31,127 nucleotides of DNA from Neoechinorhynchus agilis (Eukaryota > Acanthocephala): assembly GCA_051530055.1 (NCBI GenBank), contig JBMGUZ010000031.1, forward strand, positions 1 to 31,127. The letters are read 5' to 3'. A model generated the notes under the pieces. That model had not been told where the DNA came from. It saw nothing but the letters and a program-made list of their open reading frames with translations, and made no database searches. The translations under genes were made by a program, and so were the position numbers. The first letter of the stretch is position 1. Every line of letters begins with the position of its first letter. Positions 1 to 10,182 of this stretch are shown piece after piece.

Positions 1-116
1 TCTGGGCATTCCCGTGGCGAGGCAGGCAAATACTTTTTCTAGGGCCTCGCAGCAAGCAAAAATAAATTCGCCATCGTTAAACCGGAGGGAGATCAGGAAT
101 CGCAGCTGAGGAGCGA
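1..116 (+). mobile_element. RLE-type LINE fragment at outer edge of left satellite array
   Basis: This short piece matches, in inverted orientation, the sequence at about 23129-23245 on the other side of the inverted repeat. Both resemble the part of the RLE-type LINE at 16926-17010 that encodes the FPWREGK and LAASN segments. The left piece contains the shared string cccgtggcgaggcaggcaaa, then the LINE-like sequence passes into satellite at about 117. It is too short and degraded to code for anything. Its value is as a border marker: the same LINE-to-satellite junction occurs at both outer ends of the inverted repeat, so the repeat probably continues left of this window. Confidence 0.7.
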
Positions 117-3100
117 AATGTTAATTCCGATCTCTAATGAACAACGGGAAATACAGAGTTTTTGTGTTTTCTTTCAAAAAATCAGATTCAGTTTCGTAAA
201 TTAACAAAGTTCAATTTTGGTAATTAATTAAAAAATATTAAATGCGATAGCGCTACAGAAATTAAATTTTATCTTGAATAGAAACGAGATTAAGACTTAA
301 TCCCAACAAACCAAAAATTTAATTCCGATCTCTAATGAACAACGGAAATCAGAGTTTTGTTTTCTTTCAAAAATCGATTCAGTTTCGTAAATTAACAAGC
401 AAAAAAAAAAAACAACCAAAAAACAACAATTGAATCGATCGCTTTTTCGTGGAAATCTTTTACAAAAATGTTAATTCCGATCTCTAATGAACAACGGGAA
501 ATACAGAGTTTTTGTGTTTTCTTTCAAAAAATCAGATTCAGTTTCGTAAAGTTAACAAAGTTCAATTTTGGTAATTAAATTAAAAAAATTATTAAAATGC
601 GATAGCGCTGACAGAAAATTGAAATTTATCTTAATCTTGAATAGAAATCGGAGATTAAGACTCTTTGAATCGATCGCTTTATTCCATTCGTGGAAATCTT
701 TTACAAAAATATTAATTCCGATCTCTAATGAACAACGGGAAATACAGAGTTTTTGTGTTTTCTTTCAAAAAATCAGATTCAGTTTCGTAAAATTAACAAA
801 GTTCAATTTTGGTAATTTAATTAAATGATTAATATGCAATAACGCTGACAGAAAAAAATTGAAATTTGTTGTTATCTTGAATAGAAATCGGAGATTAAGA
901 CTCTTTGAATCGATCGCTTTATTCCATTCGTGGAAATCTTTTACAAAAATGTTAATTCCGATCTCTAATGAACAACGGGAAATTCAGAGTTTTTTGTGTT
1001 TTCTTTCAAAAAATCAGATTCAGTTTCGTAAAGTTAACAAAGTTCACTTTTGGTAATTTAATTAAAAAATGATTAATATGCGATAGCGCTCTCAGGAAAT
1101 TAAAATTTGTCCTAATCTTGAACTTTGTGAATCGATCGCTTGATTTATTCGTGGAAATCTTTTACAAAAATGTTAATTGCGATCTCTAATGAACAACGGG
1201 AAATTCAGAGTTTTTTGTGTTTTCTTTCAAAAAATCAGATTCAGTTTCGTAAAGTTAACGAAGTTCACTTTTGGTAATTTAATTAAAAAAATGATTAATA
1301 TGCGATAGCGCTCTCAGGAAATTAAAATTTGTCCTAATCTTGATTTGATCATCATCATCCAAACCGCTTTTACTCTCTTCTCCGCTTGAGTTTACTTGAA
1401 CCAATACGTTCATTTTCTTTTGGCAAGATCTCTATTACGAGTTTTCTTTCAAAAAAATCAGATTCAGTTTCGTAAAGTTAACAAAGTTCAATTTTGGTAA
1501 TTTAATTAAATGATTAATATGCAATAACGCTGACAGAAAAAAATTGAAATTTGTTGTTATCTTGAATAGAAATCGGAGATTAAGACTCTTTGAATCGATC
1601 GCTTTATTCCATTCGTGGAAATCTTTAACAAAAATGTTAATTCCGATCTCTAATGAACAACGGGAAATACAGAGTTTTTGTGTTTTCTTTCAAAAATCAG
1701 ATTCAGTTTCGTAAAATTAACAAAGTTCAATTTTGGTAATTTAATTAAATGATTAATATGCAATAACGCTGACAGAAAAAATTGAAATTTGTTGTTATCT
1801 TGAATAGAAATCGGAGATTAAGACCTTTGAATCGATCGCTTTATTCCATTCGTGGAAATCTTTACAAAAATGTTAATTCCGATCTCTAATGAACAATATA
1901 AATTCAGATTTTTTGTGTTTTCTTTCAAAAAATCAGATTCAGTTTCGTAAAGTTAACAAAGTTCAATTTTGGTAATTTAATTATAAAATGATTAATATGC
2001 AATAACGCTGACAAGAAATTAAAATTTGTCCTAATCTTGAATAGAAATCGGAGATTAAGACTCTTTGAATCGATCGCTTTATTCCATTCGTGGAAATCTT
2101 TTACAAAAATATTAATTCCGATCTCTAATGAACAACGGGAAATACAGAGTTTTTGTGTTTTCTTTCAAAAAATCAGATTCAGTTTCGTAAAATTAACAAA
2201 GTTCAATTTTGGTAATTAAATTAAAAAAATTATTAAAATGCGATAGCGCTGACAGAAAATTGAAATTTATCTTAATCTTGAATAGAAATCGGAGATTAAG
2301 ACTCTTGAATCGATCGCTTTATTCCATTCGTGGAAATCTTTTAAAAAAATATTAATTCCGATCTCTAATGAACAACGGGAAATACAGAGTTTTTGTGTTT
2401 TCTTTCAAAAAATCAGATTCAGTTTCAAAATTAACAAAGTTCAATTTTGGTAATTTAATTAAATTAATAATATGCAATAACGCTGAAAAATTGAAATTTG
2501 TTGTTATCTTGAATAGAAATCGGAGATTAAGACTTTTGAATCGATCGCTTTATTCCATTCGTGGAAATCTTTTACAAAAATGTTAATTGCGATCTCTAAT
2601 GAACAACGGGAAATTCAGAGTTTTTTGTGTTTTCTTTCAAAAAATCAGATTCAGTTTCGTAAAGTTAACGAAGTTCACTTTTGGTAATTTAATTAAAAAA
2701 ATGATTAATATGCGATAGCGCTCTCAGGAAATTAAAATTTGTCCTAATCTTGAACTTTGTGAATCGATCGCTTGATTTGATTCGTGGAAATCTTTTACAA
2801 AAATGTTAATTCCGATCTCTAATGAACAACGGGAAATACAAAGTTTTTTATGTTTTCTTTCAAAAAATCAGATTCAGTTTCGTAAAGTTAACAAAGTTCA
2901 ATTTTGGTAATTTAATTAAATGATTAATATGCAATAACGCTGACAGAAAAAAATTGAAATTTGTTGTTATCTTGAATAGAAATCGGAGATTAAGACTCTT
3001 TGAATCGATCGCTTTATTCCATTCGTGGAAATCTTTTACAAAAATGTTAATTCCGATCTCTAATGAACAACGGCAAATTCAGAGTTTTTGTGTTTTCTTT

Positions 3101-4575
3101 CAAAAAATCAGATTCAGTTTCGTAAAGTTAACAAAGTTCAATTTTGGTAATTTAATTATAAAATGATTAATATGCAATAACGCTGACAAGAAATTAAAAT
3201 TTGTCCTAATCTTGAATAGAAATCGGAGATTAAGACTCTTTGAATCGATCGCTTTATTCCATTCGTGGAAATCTTTTACAAAAATATTAATTCCGATCTC
3301 TAATGAACAACGGGAAATACAGAGTTTTTGTGTTTTCTTTCAAAAAATCAGATTCAGTTTCGTAAAATTAACAAAGTTCAATTTTGGTAATTTAATTAAA
3401 AAATGATTAATATGCGATAGCGCTGACAGGAAATTAAAATTTGTCCTAATCTTGAATAGAAATCGAAGATTAAGACTCTGTGAATCGATCGCTTTATTCC
3501 ATTCGTGGAAATCTTTTACAAAAATGTTAATTCCGATCTCTAATGAACAACGAGAAATACAGAGTTTTTGTGTTTTCTTTCAAAAAATCAGATTCGGTTT
3601 CGTAAAGTTAACAAAGTGCAACTTTGGTAATTTAATTAAAAAAATGATTAATATGCGATAGCGCTGACAGGAAATTAAAATTTGTCGTAATCTTGAATAG
3701 AAATCGGAGATTAAGACTCTTTGAATCGATCGCTTTATTCAATTCGTGGAAATCTTTTCCAAAAATATTAATTCCGATCTCTAATGAACAACGGGAAATA
3801 CAGAGTTTTTGTGTTTTCTTTCAAAAAATCAGATTTCAGTTTCGTAAAATTAACAAAGTTCAATTTTGGTAATTTAATTAAATGATTAATATGCAATAAC
3901 GCTGACAGAAAAAAATTGAAATTTGTTGTTATCTTGAATAGAAATCGGAGATTAAGACTCTTTGAATCGATCGCCTTATTCCATTCGTGGAAATCTTTTA
4001 CAAAAATGTTAATTCCGATCTCTAATGAACAACGGGAAATTCAGAGTTTTTTGTGTTTTCTTTCAAAAAATCAGATTCAGTTTCGTAAAGTTAACAAAGT
4101 TCACTTTTGGTAATTTAATTAAAAAAATGATTAATATGCGATAGCGCTCTCAGGAAATTAAAATTTGTCCTAATCTTGAACTTTGTGAATCGATCGCTTG
4201 ATTTTATTCGTGGAAATCTTTTACAAAAATGTAAATTCCGATCTCTAATGAACAACGGGAAATACAAAGTTTTTTATGTTTTCTTTCAAAAAATCAGATT
4301 CAGTTTCGTAAAGTTAACAAAGTTCAATTTTGGTAATTTAATTAAAAAATGATTAATATGCTATGACGCTGACAGAAAATTAAAATTGGTCCTAATCTTG
4401 AATAGAAATCTTAGATTAAGACTAACTGAATCGATCGCTTTTTTCCATTCGTGGAAATCTTTTACAAAAATGTTAATTCCGATCTCTAATGAACAACGGG
4501 AAATACAAAGTTTTTTTTTCTTTCAAAAAATCAGATTTTGTTTCGTATAGTTAACAAAGTTCAACTTTGGTGCTC
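117..4575 (+). repeat. Left satellite array, ~240-bp units
   Basis: About 19 head-to-tail copies of an AT-rich unit. Most are 239-243 bp long, and a shorter variant of about 221 bp lacks roughly 20 bp. Landmarks repeated in every unit are ttaattccgatctctaatga, gaatcgatcgctt and the run around gcgatagcgct. Variants can be told apart by the stretch after the AGCGCT or AACGCT core: gacaggaaattaaaat, gacagaaaaaaattgaaat and ctctcaggaaattaaaat. The ~221-bp ctctcagg type usually follows the gacagaaaaaaa type, which hints at a higher-order pattern. The first two units (117-450) are the most degraded and include an A-rich run near 400-430. The last unit fades into unique sequence near 4560-4620. Small reading frames inside units only reflect repetition and are not genes. 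Confidence 0.97.
1343..1437. other. Non-satellite patch inside left array
   Basis: About 95 bases here do not match the satellite unit. They replace the part of a unit that would run from the gaatcgatcgc landmark to the start of the tttctttcaaaaa landmark. The patch begins with an atcatcatcatcc stretch, is richer in C than the array, and is absent from the other units and from the right array. No inverted ends or target duplication are obvious, so it may be a gene-conversion scar, a microinsertion with deletion, or foreign filler from break repair. Confidence 0.7.
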
Positions 4576-5300
4576 AATAAAAACTGATTAATATGCAAAT
4601 CTTTTTTTATCGTATTGCTAATTTCTGGCGTTGAAAAATTGAAATTTGTCCGAATTTTCATTTGAAAACTCACAGTAAACATCGACAAATCCTCTGTATA
4701 GAATTAACTAAAAACAAAAACTACTAACAAATTGTTTGATTTTGTGTTTAAACAAAAAGCGTCTATTGAAACATTCAAAATAAAGAAGAAATGCTTTAGT
4801 TTAAAACACGTTGTCTTTTGTCCTAAAGTCAGTTCGACTATTACCAACGGTGGCAATAAAAGACATTTTGTTTAATGCTTTTATACTCGTAGTCTAAATA
4901 GTGGACATGATTCGCTGGGTCTAAGCAACGCTTTCACCATAAAACACAGAAGCGACCTAAAAATACGCTGTATGCCGTTTGTGGGATTTTTTTCATTATT
5001 ATCGGCATAATACAAAAACATGGAGGAATTTCGCACAAAAAAACATTCATAGATTCTGGCGATCACCAATTTTTCATATCGTAGTCACTGAAAACCTACA
5101 TCAATATGTAATCAAAAACTTTTTCTTTTTTAGTGAAACAAAACTGAGATAAATTCTAAAAAAAGAAGGTTGCATGCCATCGAATTGGCGTTCAATTGAC
5201 GCTTAAAAATAATGTCAAATTTTTTGCCGTCCTCCTCTCGAGATCTTTTGAATAAGTTTTATTTATTGTAATGACAAAAAGAAAATCTTAATTTCCGTGT

Positions 5301-5327
5301 GCTTTCGCTGTCTTACGACTTCCTAAG
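5301..5327 (-). repeat. Conserved GAAG-hairpin-CGAAAG motif, left arm
   Basis: Read on the minus strand this is a short stem-loop signature, aggaagtcgtaagacagcg followed by aaagc, in which GTC and GAC can pair around GTAA. It is followed by an A-rich stretch resembling aagattttctttttgtcatt. The mirror copy lies at 18981-19007 on the plus strand. A diverged relative with the same order of elements lies at 27025-27050. Such GAAG...CGAAA hairpins are often left behind by retroelement ends, which is the likely origin here, but that is an inference. Confidence 0.55.
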
Positions 5328-5771
5328 GAATTTCTTGAAAGTTTTCTAACATCCTGAGCAATTGAGAAAATGAAAATATTTCAAAATTCATCGATAGAGA
5401 AAATCCTTCGGGTTAGTCAAAGTATCATTTGGGTGAAAATACTCCCAGATATTTAGAAGGAGGTAACCTTGCCTCCGCCATTTATCGATTTATTTGGTGA
5501 AATACGTTAATGTCATCGATGTCTGACTCAAGCAGATAAATAAAGATTATGAATTTAGGGTTGCTAATTTTCTTTATAAGTTGTAGCAATCAATATCTTC
5601 CCGATCCTAGGGGAGGAATTTCTATCATCCCGTAGAATTTGGTCTTAAGCTCGGATCCAACAAAAGATTTATTCTTTTCCAAAACGTTTCACAATAGCCT
5701 AATTTCTGGTCGCTTTTAGTTTTCATTTTATTCTGAAGTCCACAATGGATGATTTTCAAATACTACAAAAA

Positions 5772-5962
5772 TTAGACATATTGTTTAGACAATCTTAGAA
5801 GCAACGAAATAAACATGTGAGAAATCGGTATAGCAAATGGGTTAGGGTGCCAAAAAGAGAAGTATAGCAATAACACTTCGGTAAAGTGTTTCTTGCAGTT
5901 CGGATTTCCGATTATACACATCTCAGCCACCAGTTTCGGGATCCCTTTTAGAACAATCGTGA
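5772..5962 (-). CDS. Exon-like open frame with splice acceptor, left arm (unidentified)
   Basis: Open minus-strand frame of about 62 codons ending in TAA at 5772. Just upstream, the minus strand reads ttttttatcctttgtag, a good polypyrimidine tract plus AG, so the exon would begin at 5962 in phase 1. The open frame runs further upstream (to about 6047), but only through the pyrimidine tract and without an ATG. The peptide contains LVAEMCIIGNPNCKK and a hydrophobic C-terminal part with FSFWHPNPF and ISHMFISLLLRLS. It matches no family I recognise. The mirror copy at 18346-18536 differs by about two residues (Gly/Glu and Val/Ala). This may be the last exon of a host gene whose other exons are elsewhere, or a captured exon. 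Transcription is not shown by the sequence. Confidence 0.35.
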
Positions 5963-6109
5963 CTACAAAGGATAAAAAAATTGATTTTTTAAGGAAAAAC
6001 GTTTGTAAGACCAATAATTGAAATTTGTTTTCGGTATAATGTAACAATTTTTTTGTTAAAACATAGATTGAACATTAAATTGTTTATGGCATAAAAATTA
6101 AACCGTTTT

Positions 6110-6205
6110 AAGATTGAATTGTTTATATTGGTTGTTTTATGGCGTAGAAATCAAATGATAATTTTATTTTTAAACTGCAGATTATTTACAGGGGCACAAT
6201 CTTGT
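6110..6205 (+). repeat. Dispersed short repeat, ggttgtttt-tggcgtag family, left arm
   Basis: The core at 6130-6144 is ggttgttttatggcg. It is followed by a run resembling aatcaaatgat, a T-rich stretch and the tail gcacaatcttgtacg. Relatives with the same order of blocks occur at 17744-17900, 23530-23608 and 27628-27680, and the mirror copy is at 18103-18198. No coding capacity. The 23530 copy has a target-site duplication, so the family is probably mobile. Confidence 0.6.
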
Positions 6206-6411
6206 ACGCCCTTTCATCTGAACTTTCTTTTTTGTTTCATTGGTTGTTCACTTGCAAACTTGTCTTTTTTAGTGTTAAAACTTGTCAGTTAGCAAACAAT
6301 TTCATTAGGTCGACATCGTGGCTTTTCCAATTTGATCATCGATTTGTTTAATAACAAAAGTGGTTGTTTTATTGGGAAGAAAATGATTTTAAAACAACGT
6401 TGACAAAAGAC

Positions 6412-6645
6412 GTGTGATTGATCCGACGCTTTTTTCATTTATTAAGCGTTAAATCTATGGAAAAAATTAATTGTTATTTTTTGGCATAAAGCGAACCCGC
6501 AAAAAAATGCTAAATATAATTTTGGACTTTATTGAATTATTATGTGATCGATCCGACGCTTTTTTTCATTCTTTATTAAGCGTTAAATCTATGGAAAAAT
6601 TAATCTTAATTTTTTGGCATAAAGCGAATCCGCAAAAAAACAACC
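6412..6645 (+). repeat. 130-bp tandem duplication, left arm
   Basis: Two copies of a unit beginning gtgattgatccgacgc and gtgatcgatccgacgc, 130 bases apart. Each carries attaagcgttaaatctatgg and ggcataaagcgaa. The right arm has the same two-unit structure (17376-17575 and 16465-16530), there split by a LINE insertion. Non-coding. Being present in both arms, it predates the inverted duplication. Confidence 0.8.
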
Positions 6646-6759
6646 TTTAAAATGAGTTTGTGACTTTTAGTTTTCTTTAGATGGGCACGGAAAAACCGGA
6701 ATGGCCTAACCTACTGATTCATATGGGTGTATTTCTCTTTCTTTTTTCTGAATCATTAG

Positions 6760-7284
6760 ACTAAACCGTTCAAACAAAGTCTTTTGGCATCAATCATAGA
6801 ATATAGTCCTGTGACCGCCCGTAGACCCATTTGTAATGTTCTCATAAAAGAGACAATTGAGAGCTTTACCGGCAAAAATGTGCCGATGAGTATTTTAAAA
6901 CAAAGCATCAGCTCGTTCAAACATGGATTAAAAATCACGGAGTCTCGGCGTACAGTAAAATATGTCGTGGATTCGGAAGGACGTGTTATTCCTAAGGAGA
7001 TCGAGTACAAAGCAAAGATGGCTGAATTGAATGTAAAAAACGATCGACAATTTCGATTAAATAACTTAAATGATGAGATTGATGAACGTCTCGAAAATAT
7101 GCCCAGCAGTGCAATGCAACAAGCTCTTAAATTACATGATTCACTGTTGAAAAAACCAGCGAACAATACCTGCGACTCATTGATTCTAGGGACGAAGACC
7201 AGCGATAATCTTTATCAACCGAATGTCGCTTCGAAAAAAGAGTTCGAAGATCTATTGAATCAATCAAACCAAAAGATCAACTGA
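6760..7284 (+). CDS. Unidentified 174-codon terminal exon, left copy
   Basis: Open frame ending in TGA at 7284. The first in-frame ATG comes only about 40 codons in, so the frame does not start with a normal start codon. Instead, the sequence before it (ttctctttcttttttctgaa then tcattag) is a strong splice acceptor whose TAG lies in frame at 6757-6759, so the exon probably starts at 6760 in phase 0. The peptide begins TKPFKQSLLASIIEYSP and is polar and probably helical. It contains RRPICNVLIKETIESFTG, VPMSILKQSISSFKHGL, RRTVKYVVDSEGRVIPKEI and a Lys/Asn/Glu-rich C-terminal half. I recognise no family, signal peptide or membrane segment. The copy at 15829-16353 is nearly identical, with two base differences, both changing an amino acid. 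It is the longest uninterrupted frame in the arms; function unknown. Confidence 0.5.
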   Translation, partial: TKPFKQSLLASIIEYSPVTARRPICNVLIKETIESFTGKNVPMSILKQSISSFKHGLKITESRRTVKYVVDSEGRVIPKEIEYKAKMAELNVKNDRQFRLNNLNDEIDERLENMPSSAMQQALKLHDSLLKKPANNTCDSLILGTKTSDNLYQPNVASKKEFEDLLNQSNQKIN

Positions 7285-7417
7285 AACAGTAACGGCAAAG
7301 AAAAATCGTCGATAGTAAAAAAATCGCTTATCTAGACGGAGATCTCAACGTGTAAAAATAAAAACAACTTTCCAAACTGAATTTGAAATACCAGCACAAA
7401 ATCATTTCTCGGCGTAC

Positions 7418-7482
7418 CTGGTCAATGGTATCGTTCAAAGTTTTAAAAAATCCATCTTTGTAAACATTTAATTTTTGAACAG
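7418..7482 (-). other. Exon-like scrap with splice donor, cut by LINE junction
   Basis: On the minus strand an open frame reads VQKLNVYKDGFFKTLNDTID then Q and is followed directly by a good donor (CAG then gtacgc). Its upstream part is missing because arm homology ends at 7482. The same piece occurs at 15631-15695 on the plus strand. Its phase (0) does not fit the phase-1 acceptor at 5962, so the two cannot be joined into one simple gene. It could be chance. Confidence 0.2.
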
Positions 7483-7500
7483 CGATTATTATTATTATTT
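7483..7500 (-). repeat. AAT microsatellite tail of the LINE
   Basis: The minus strand ends aaataataataataatcg and then passes directly into arm sequence (ctgttcaaaa). A simple trinucleotide 3' tail in place of poly(A) is typical of I-clade elements, and it fixes the 3' boundary of the element. Confidence 0.75.
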
Positions 7501-7646
7501 CACGCCTCATACAACATACACACAATCAATCTCTTAATTCCTCTTTCTTGCTTGATCTAATATGTCTCGGGCCCAAGATGGCTGTGAGTTGTGGGACGAT
7601 CTCTTAAATCCCCTCACAGCAGCCTCGAAAACCCTTCTTTTAATTC

Positions 7647-9529
7647 TTAAGTAATAATAATCCTTTTCTTGTCCTGATCCTGTAAAAAAGAGAATAACAT
7701 GAGAAAATCACTTACCTCATTCCTGTTAAGTATATTAGTTTGATTAATGGGTAAAAAACTGGATGGTTTATTGAAAAAGATTCTAAGAATTGAGGAGTTG
7801 TAATTAAAATATTTACAGCTAGAATAATAATAAGAATAAAACCAAATTTTAGACAAAAAAATTCTTGTTAAAAAGGAAAAAAGGGGTTCCGTATCAATAT
7901 TATTTTTAATAAGAATACTGCTAAGCTTATTCAGCATAGTAAGATAAAATGATAGTCTGTTTTCTGGGGGCCGGCTTCGTGCGAAAAAGCATATTGAACC
8001 CCCTAGAAATATTTTTAACACTTTAGAAATAAAAGGTGGGGAAATTGATAACCTTTTCGCTCTTTTGATAAAAATATCTGTTTTTGTCAGAAGACTTTTA
8101 AAGGAAGAGTTTATAAAAATTCTATGATTTTTACAGGGGAAATCAACACCTAAACTCTTGGAATGCGATCTAAAATTGATATTAGGGAAATTGAAATTAG
8201 AAGATAATTCATTAATTAGAAGCTTCCTCGAAGCCAAAGTTTTAGTCAGTGGAATAAAGAAAGTTTTGTTATTGTTTGTAACTAAATTGGCTTTCCTAAG
8301 TTCCGACGACAAAGATTGCATAAAATTGGCTATATTATTCGTTAGAATAGAAGATGTTCTAGCTTTACAAAATAAGAATATATCATCCGCATAAACTAAA
8401 AGAAATATGGAAGATGATTTCTTTAAATTTTTGAAAATATATATAAGGGCAATTAAAAATAAGGTGGGCGAGAGTGGAGATCCTTGAGGAACACCATATC
8501 TAGAGAAATTTAGTGTGAGAAGGGTCCACCTCATAGTAAAAGGACTTGGATTCCATAAGATAGTTGGTTTTGTAGATAAGATTAAGAGGAACTTTAAGAT
8601 TAACTAAAGCCTCATAAAGAAAGCCACGGTCCAAGGCATCAAAAGCCTTATTAATATCCAGCTGAATGAGAAGTTTTTGTACATTAATAGCTTCATTCAT
8701 AGAATTAAGAGAGGATAAAAGCGATGTGACACCTTTACCTCCAATGAAGCCATGGAAAAAGTCGGGGATTAGCTTTCTAAATACTAAAAAATCATACAGT
8801 TTCCCGTTCACCGCTCTTTCTAAGCAAGAGAAGATTGGGTTCTGTATGGAAATTACTCTGATGTGGGATGCGTTAAATATACGTCCTTTCGTTTTGGGAA
8901 TAAAAATTTTCTTAACAATATTTATGTTAAGTAGATCATTAAAATCAATTTTCGATAAACGAAATCTACTAAAAAAATAGATTTTACCTTATCAGAAATA
9001 GAACTAAAAATTATGGGTGAAGTGCCATTTATATTGTACGCTTTAGAGGGGTTAGATTTACAGGCCTTCAGAAAAACTTCAACTTCAAAATTCCACGAAA
9101 AGGACTTTTTATTAAAGATGGGAAGTGGAGGAGAAGAACATGCACTAAGAGTATGTGCCATCAAAATATACTCAATTGCTGTAGGATAAGATATAGACCC
9201 TATCCAGTTAGATGCTTTTGCCTTCCAACAGACCGGTCTTCTTTTCAAAATACAGGACCAAAAGTCCTTACCAAAGGATTTAAGAGAGATCAGCTTCTTT
9301 TTGTCCAACGAAACTTGATGATAAAACTTAGCTGTGTAAAATTTTTTCATAAGTTTTTAAGGGGAGCGTTACCATACAAGTCAGCTATAACAGCATTTTT
9401 ATAAAATATGTTGACTTCATGACAAACAGGAGGTCGCTTGATCACAGACTTAGTAATTAAATTTTTATGTACAGAGGATAAAATGGCATTGTTAAAGTCA
9501 GATAAGGAGGATGAAATGGAAGAGTTCAT
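7647..9529 (-). pseudogene. LINE ORF2 reverse transcriptase and linker (minus-strand copy)
   Basis: Reverse transcriptase part of the I-like LINE, which would copy the element RNA at the target site. It lies in four open segments: 9529-9347 (linker), 9350-8922 (includes the ISYP-type N-terminal region and VCWKAKASNWIG), 8811-8500 and 8534-7647. Motif A is LDINKAFDAL (residues 51-60 of the third segment). Motif B is GVPQGSPLSP (14-23 of the last segment). The catalytic motif C is YADD (48-51), followed by the NNNKT motif D region and the thumb (RAKRLSISP, CFFARSRPPENR). The catalytic aspartates are kept although the reading frame is broken: frameshifts fall near 9350, between 8922 and 8811, and near 8510-8530. 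The frame ends at 7647, about 165 bases before the element end. Confidence 0.85.
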
Positions 9530-10182
9530 AAAAGAAAGGAGATTATTATTAAATTTTGAAAAGCTTTTAGGATTAAAAACGAAAGTGTCCTTAAGAGAGA
9601 TGCCATTAGATTTAAAAAGGATAATCTCTGTGACTGAAGTTGGGAAGCAGGATAAAATAAAATAGGAATTGACTTTTTAATAATTGCACCATCCAAGAAG
9701 GTATGTCTATTAGATTTAACATTATGAAAAGAAGGAAATTTGGGGAGCAAAAAATTGTGAAACTTAAAAAAGGGCCTAAAAGCATTTAAAAAATTACTAT
9801 TGAAGTCGCCTACGATAAAGTCAGAATTCCAGTAACGAAGGATATGCATAAAAGATTTAGTAAATATACCCACGTGTCTGGGTTGAATATACAAGTTGCA
9901 AAGGATAAGAGTAGGAGAGAAAAGGGATGAGGTTCCATATAAGGGATTATTAAAAGAAATAATTTGCATTGCAAAAGAAATATTTTTAGTTTGAAAGAGA
10001 AGTTTAGAAGAGTGAGATTTAAGAATAAATGTTTGAAGTAGAAAAGCCGGTTTCTTGAAAACACAGCTTGTTAACATAGTTATCAACTACACAAGGAGTA
10101 AGAAAGTTAGGAAAACTAGAAGCCCTAAAGGCATTATATGTGATGAAAGAGAAAGGACAGTCCTTATAATTGGAACAAGTCA
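9526..10182 (-). pseudogene. LINE ORF2 endonuclease domain (minus-strand copy)
   Basis: Apurinic/apyrimidinic-like endonuclease domain, which nicks target DNA in this class of LINE. Near the start the minus strand encodes LCFQETG, the usual QET motif. A frameshift then moves the sequence into the 10086-9526 frame, which carries NLYIQP (about residues 64-69), IVGDFNSNFLNAF (91-103, the GDFN motif) and NRHTFLDGAII (the T-LD motif). The order and spacing fit the family. The domain follows ORF1 with almost no gap. The matching region of the other copy is at 13270-13790, with VMTGDFNNNYLNAY. Confidence 0.8.

Larger units (their letters stand above)
4576..7482. repeat. Left arm of giant inverted repeat (single-copy part)
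   Basis: This stretch is repeated in reverse complement at 15631-19735. From 4576 to 6411 the pairing is colinear with coordinates summing to 24308; from about 6640 to 7482 they sum to 23113. Sampled stretches differ by roughly one base in a hundred (two differences in the 501-base open frame at 6784-7284). It contains two exon-like open frames, a dispersed short repeat and a 130-bp tandem duplication. Between 4576 and 5771 I see no gene. The arm ends abruptly at 7482, where the I-like LINE begins. Confidence 0.95.

Noticed and set aside
568-4113. Many 60-90 codon frames repeating RNRRLRLFESIALFHSWKS
   Set aside because: They are the same satellite unit read in one frame over and over. There is no signal of selection, and the right array shows the same on the other strand.
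117-4575. CRISPR-like array
   Set aside because: The repeat is ~240 bp and continuous, with no unique spacers, and the context is eukaryotic.
4881-5069. 62-codon frame in both arms (mirror 19239-19427)
   Set aside because: It starts at TTG, an in-frame TGA lies shortly upstream beside the only candidate acceptor, and it shows no motif. It is conserved only because the arms are identical.
6756-7166. 136-codon frame antisense to the 174-codon exon (mirror 15947-16357)
   Set aside because: Shadow of the longer frame; it lacks its own splice or start signals and its composition fits antisense reading.
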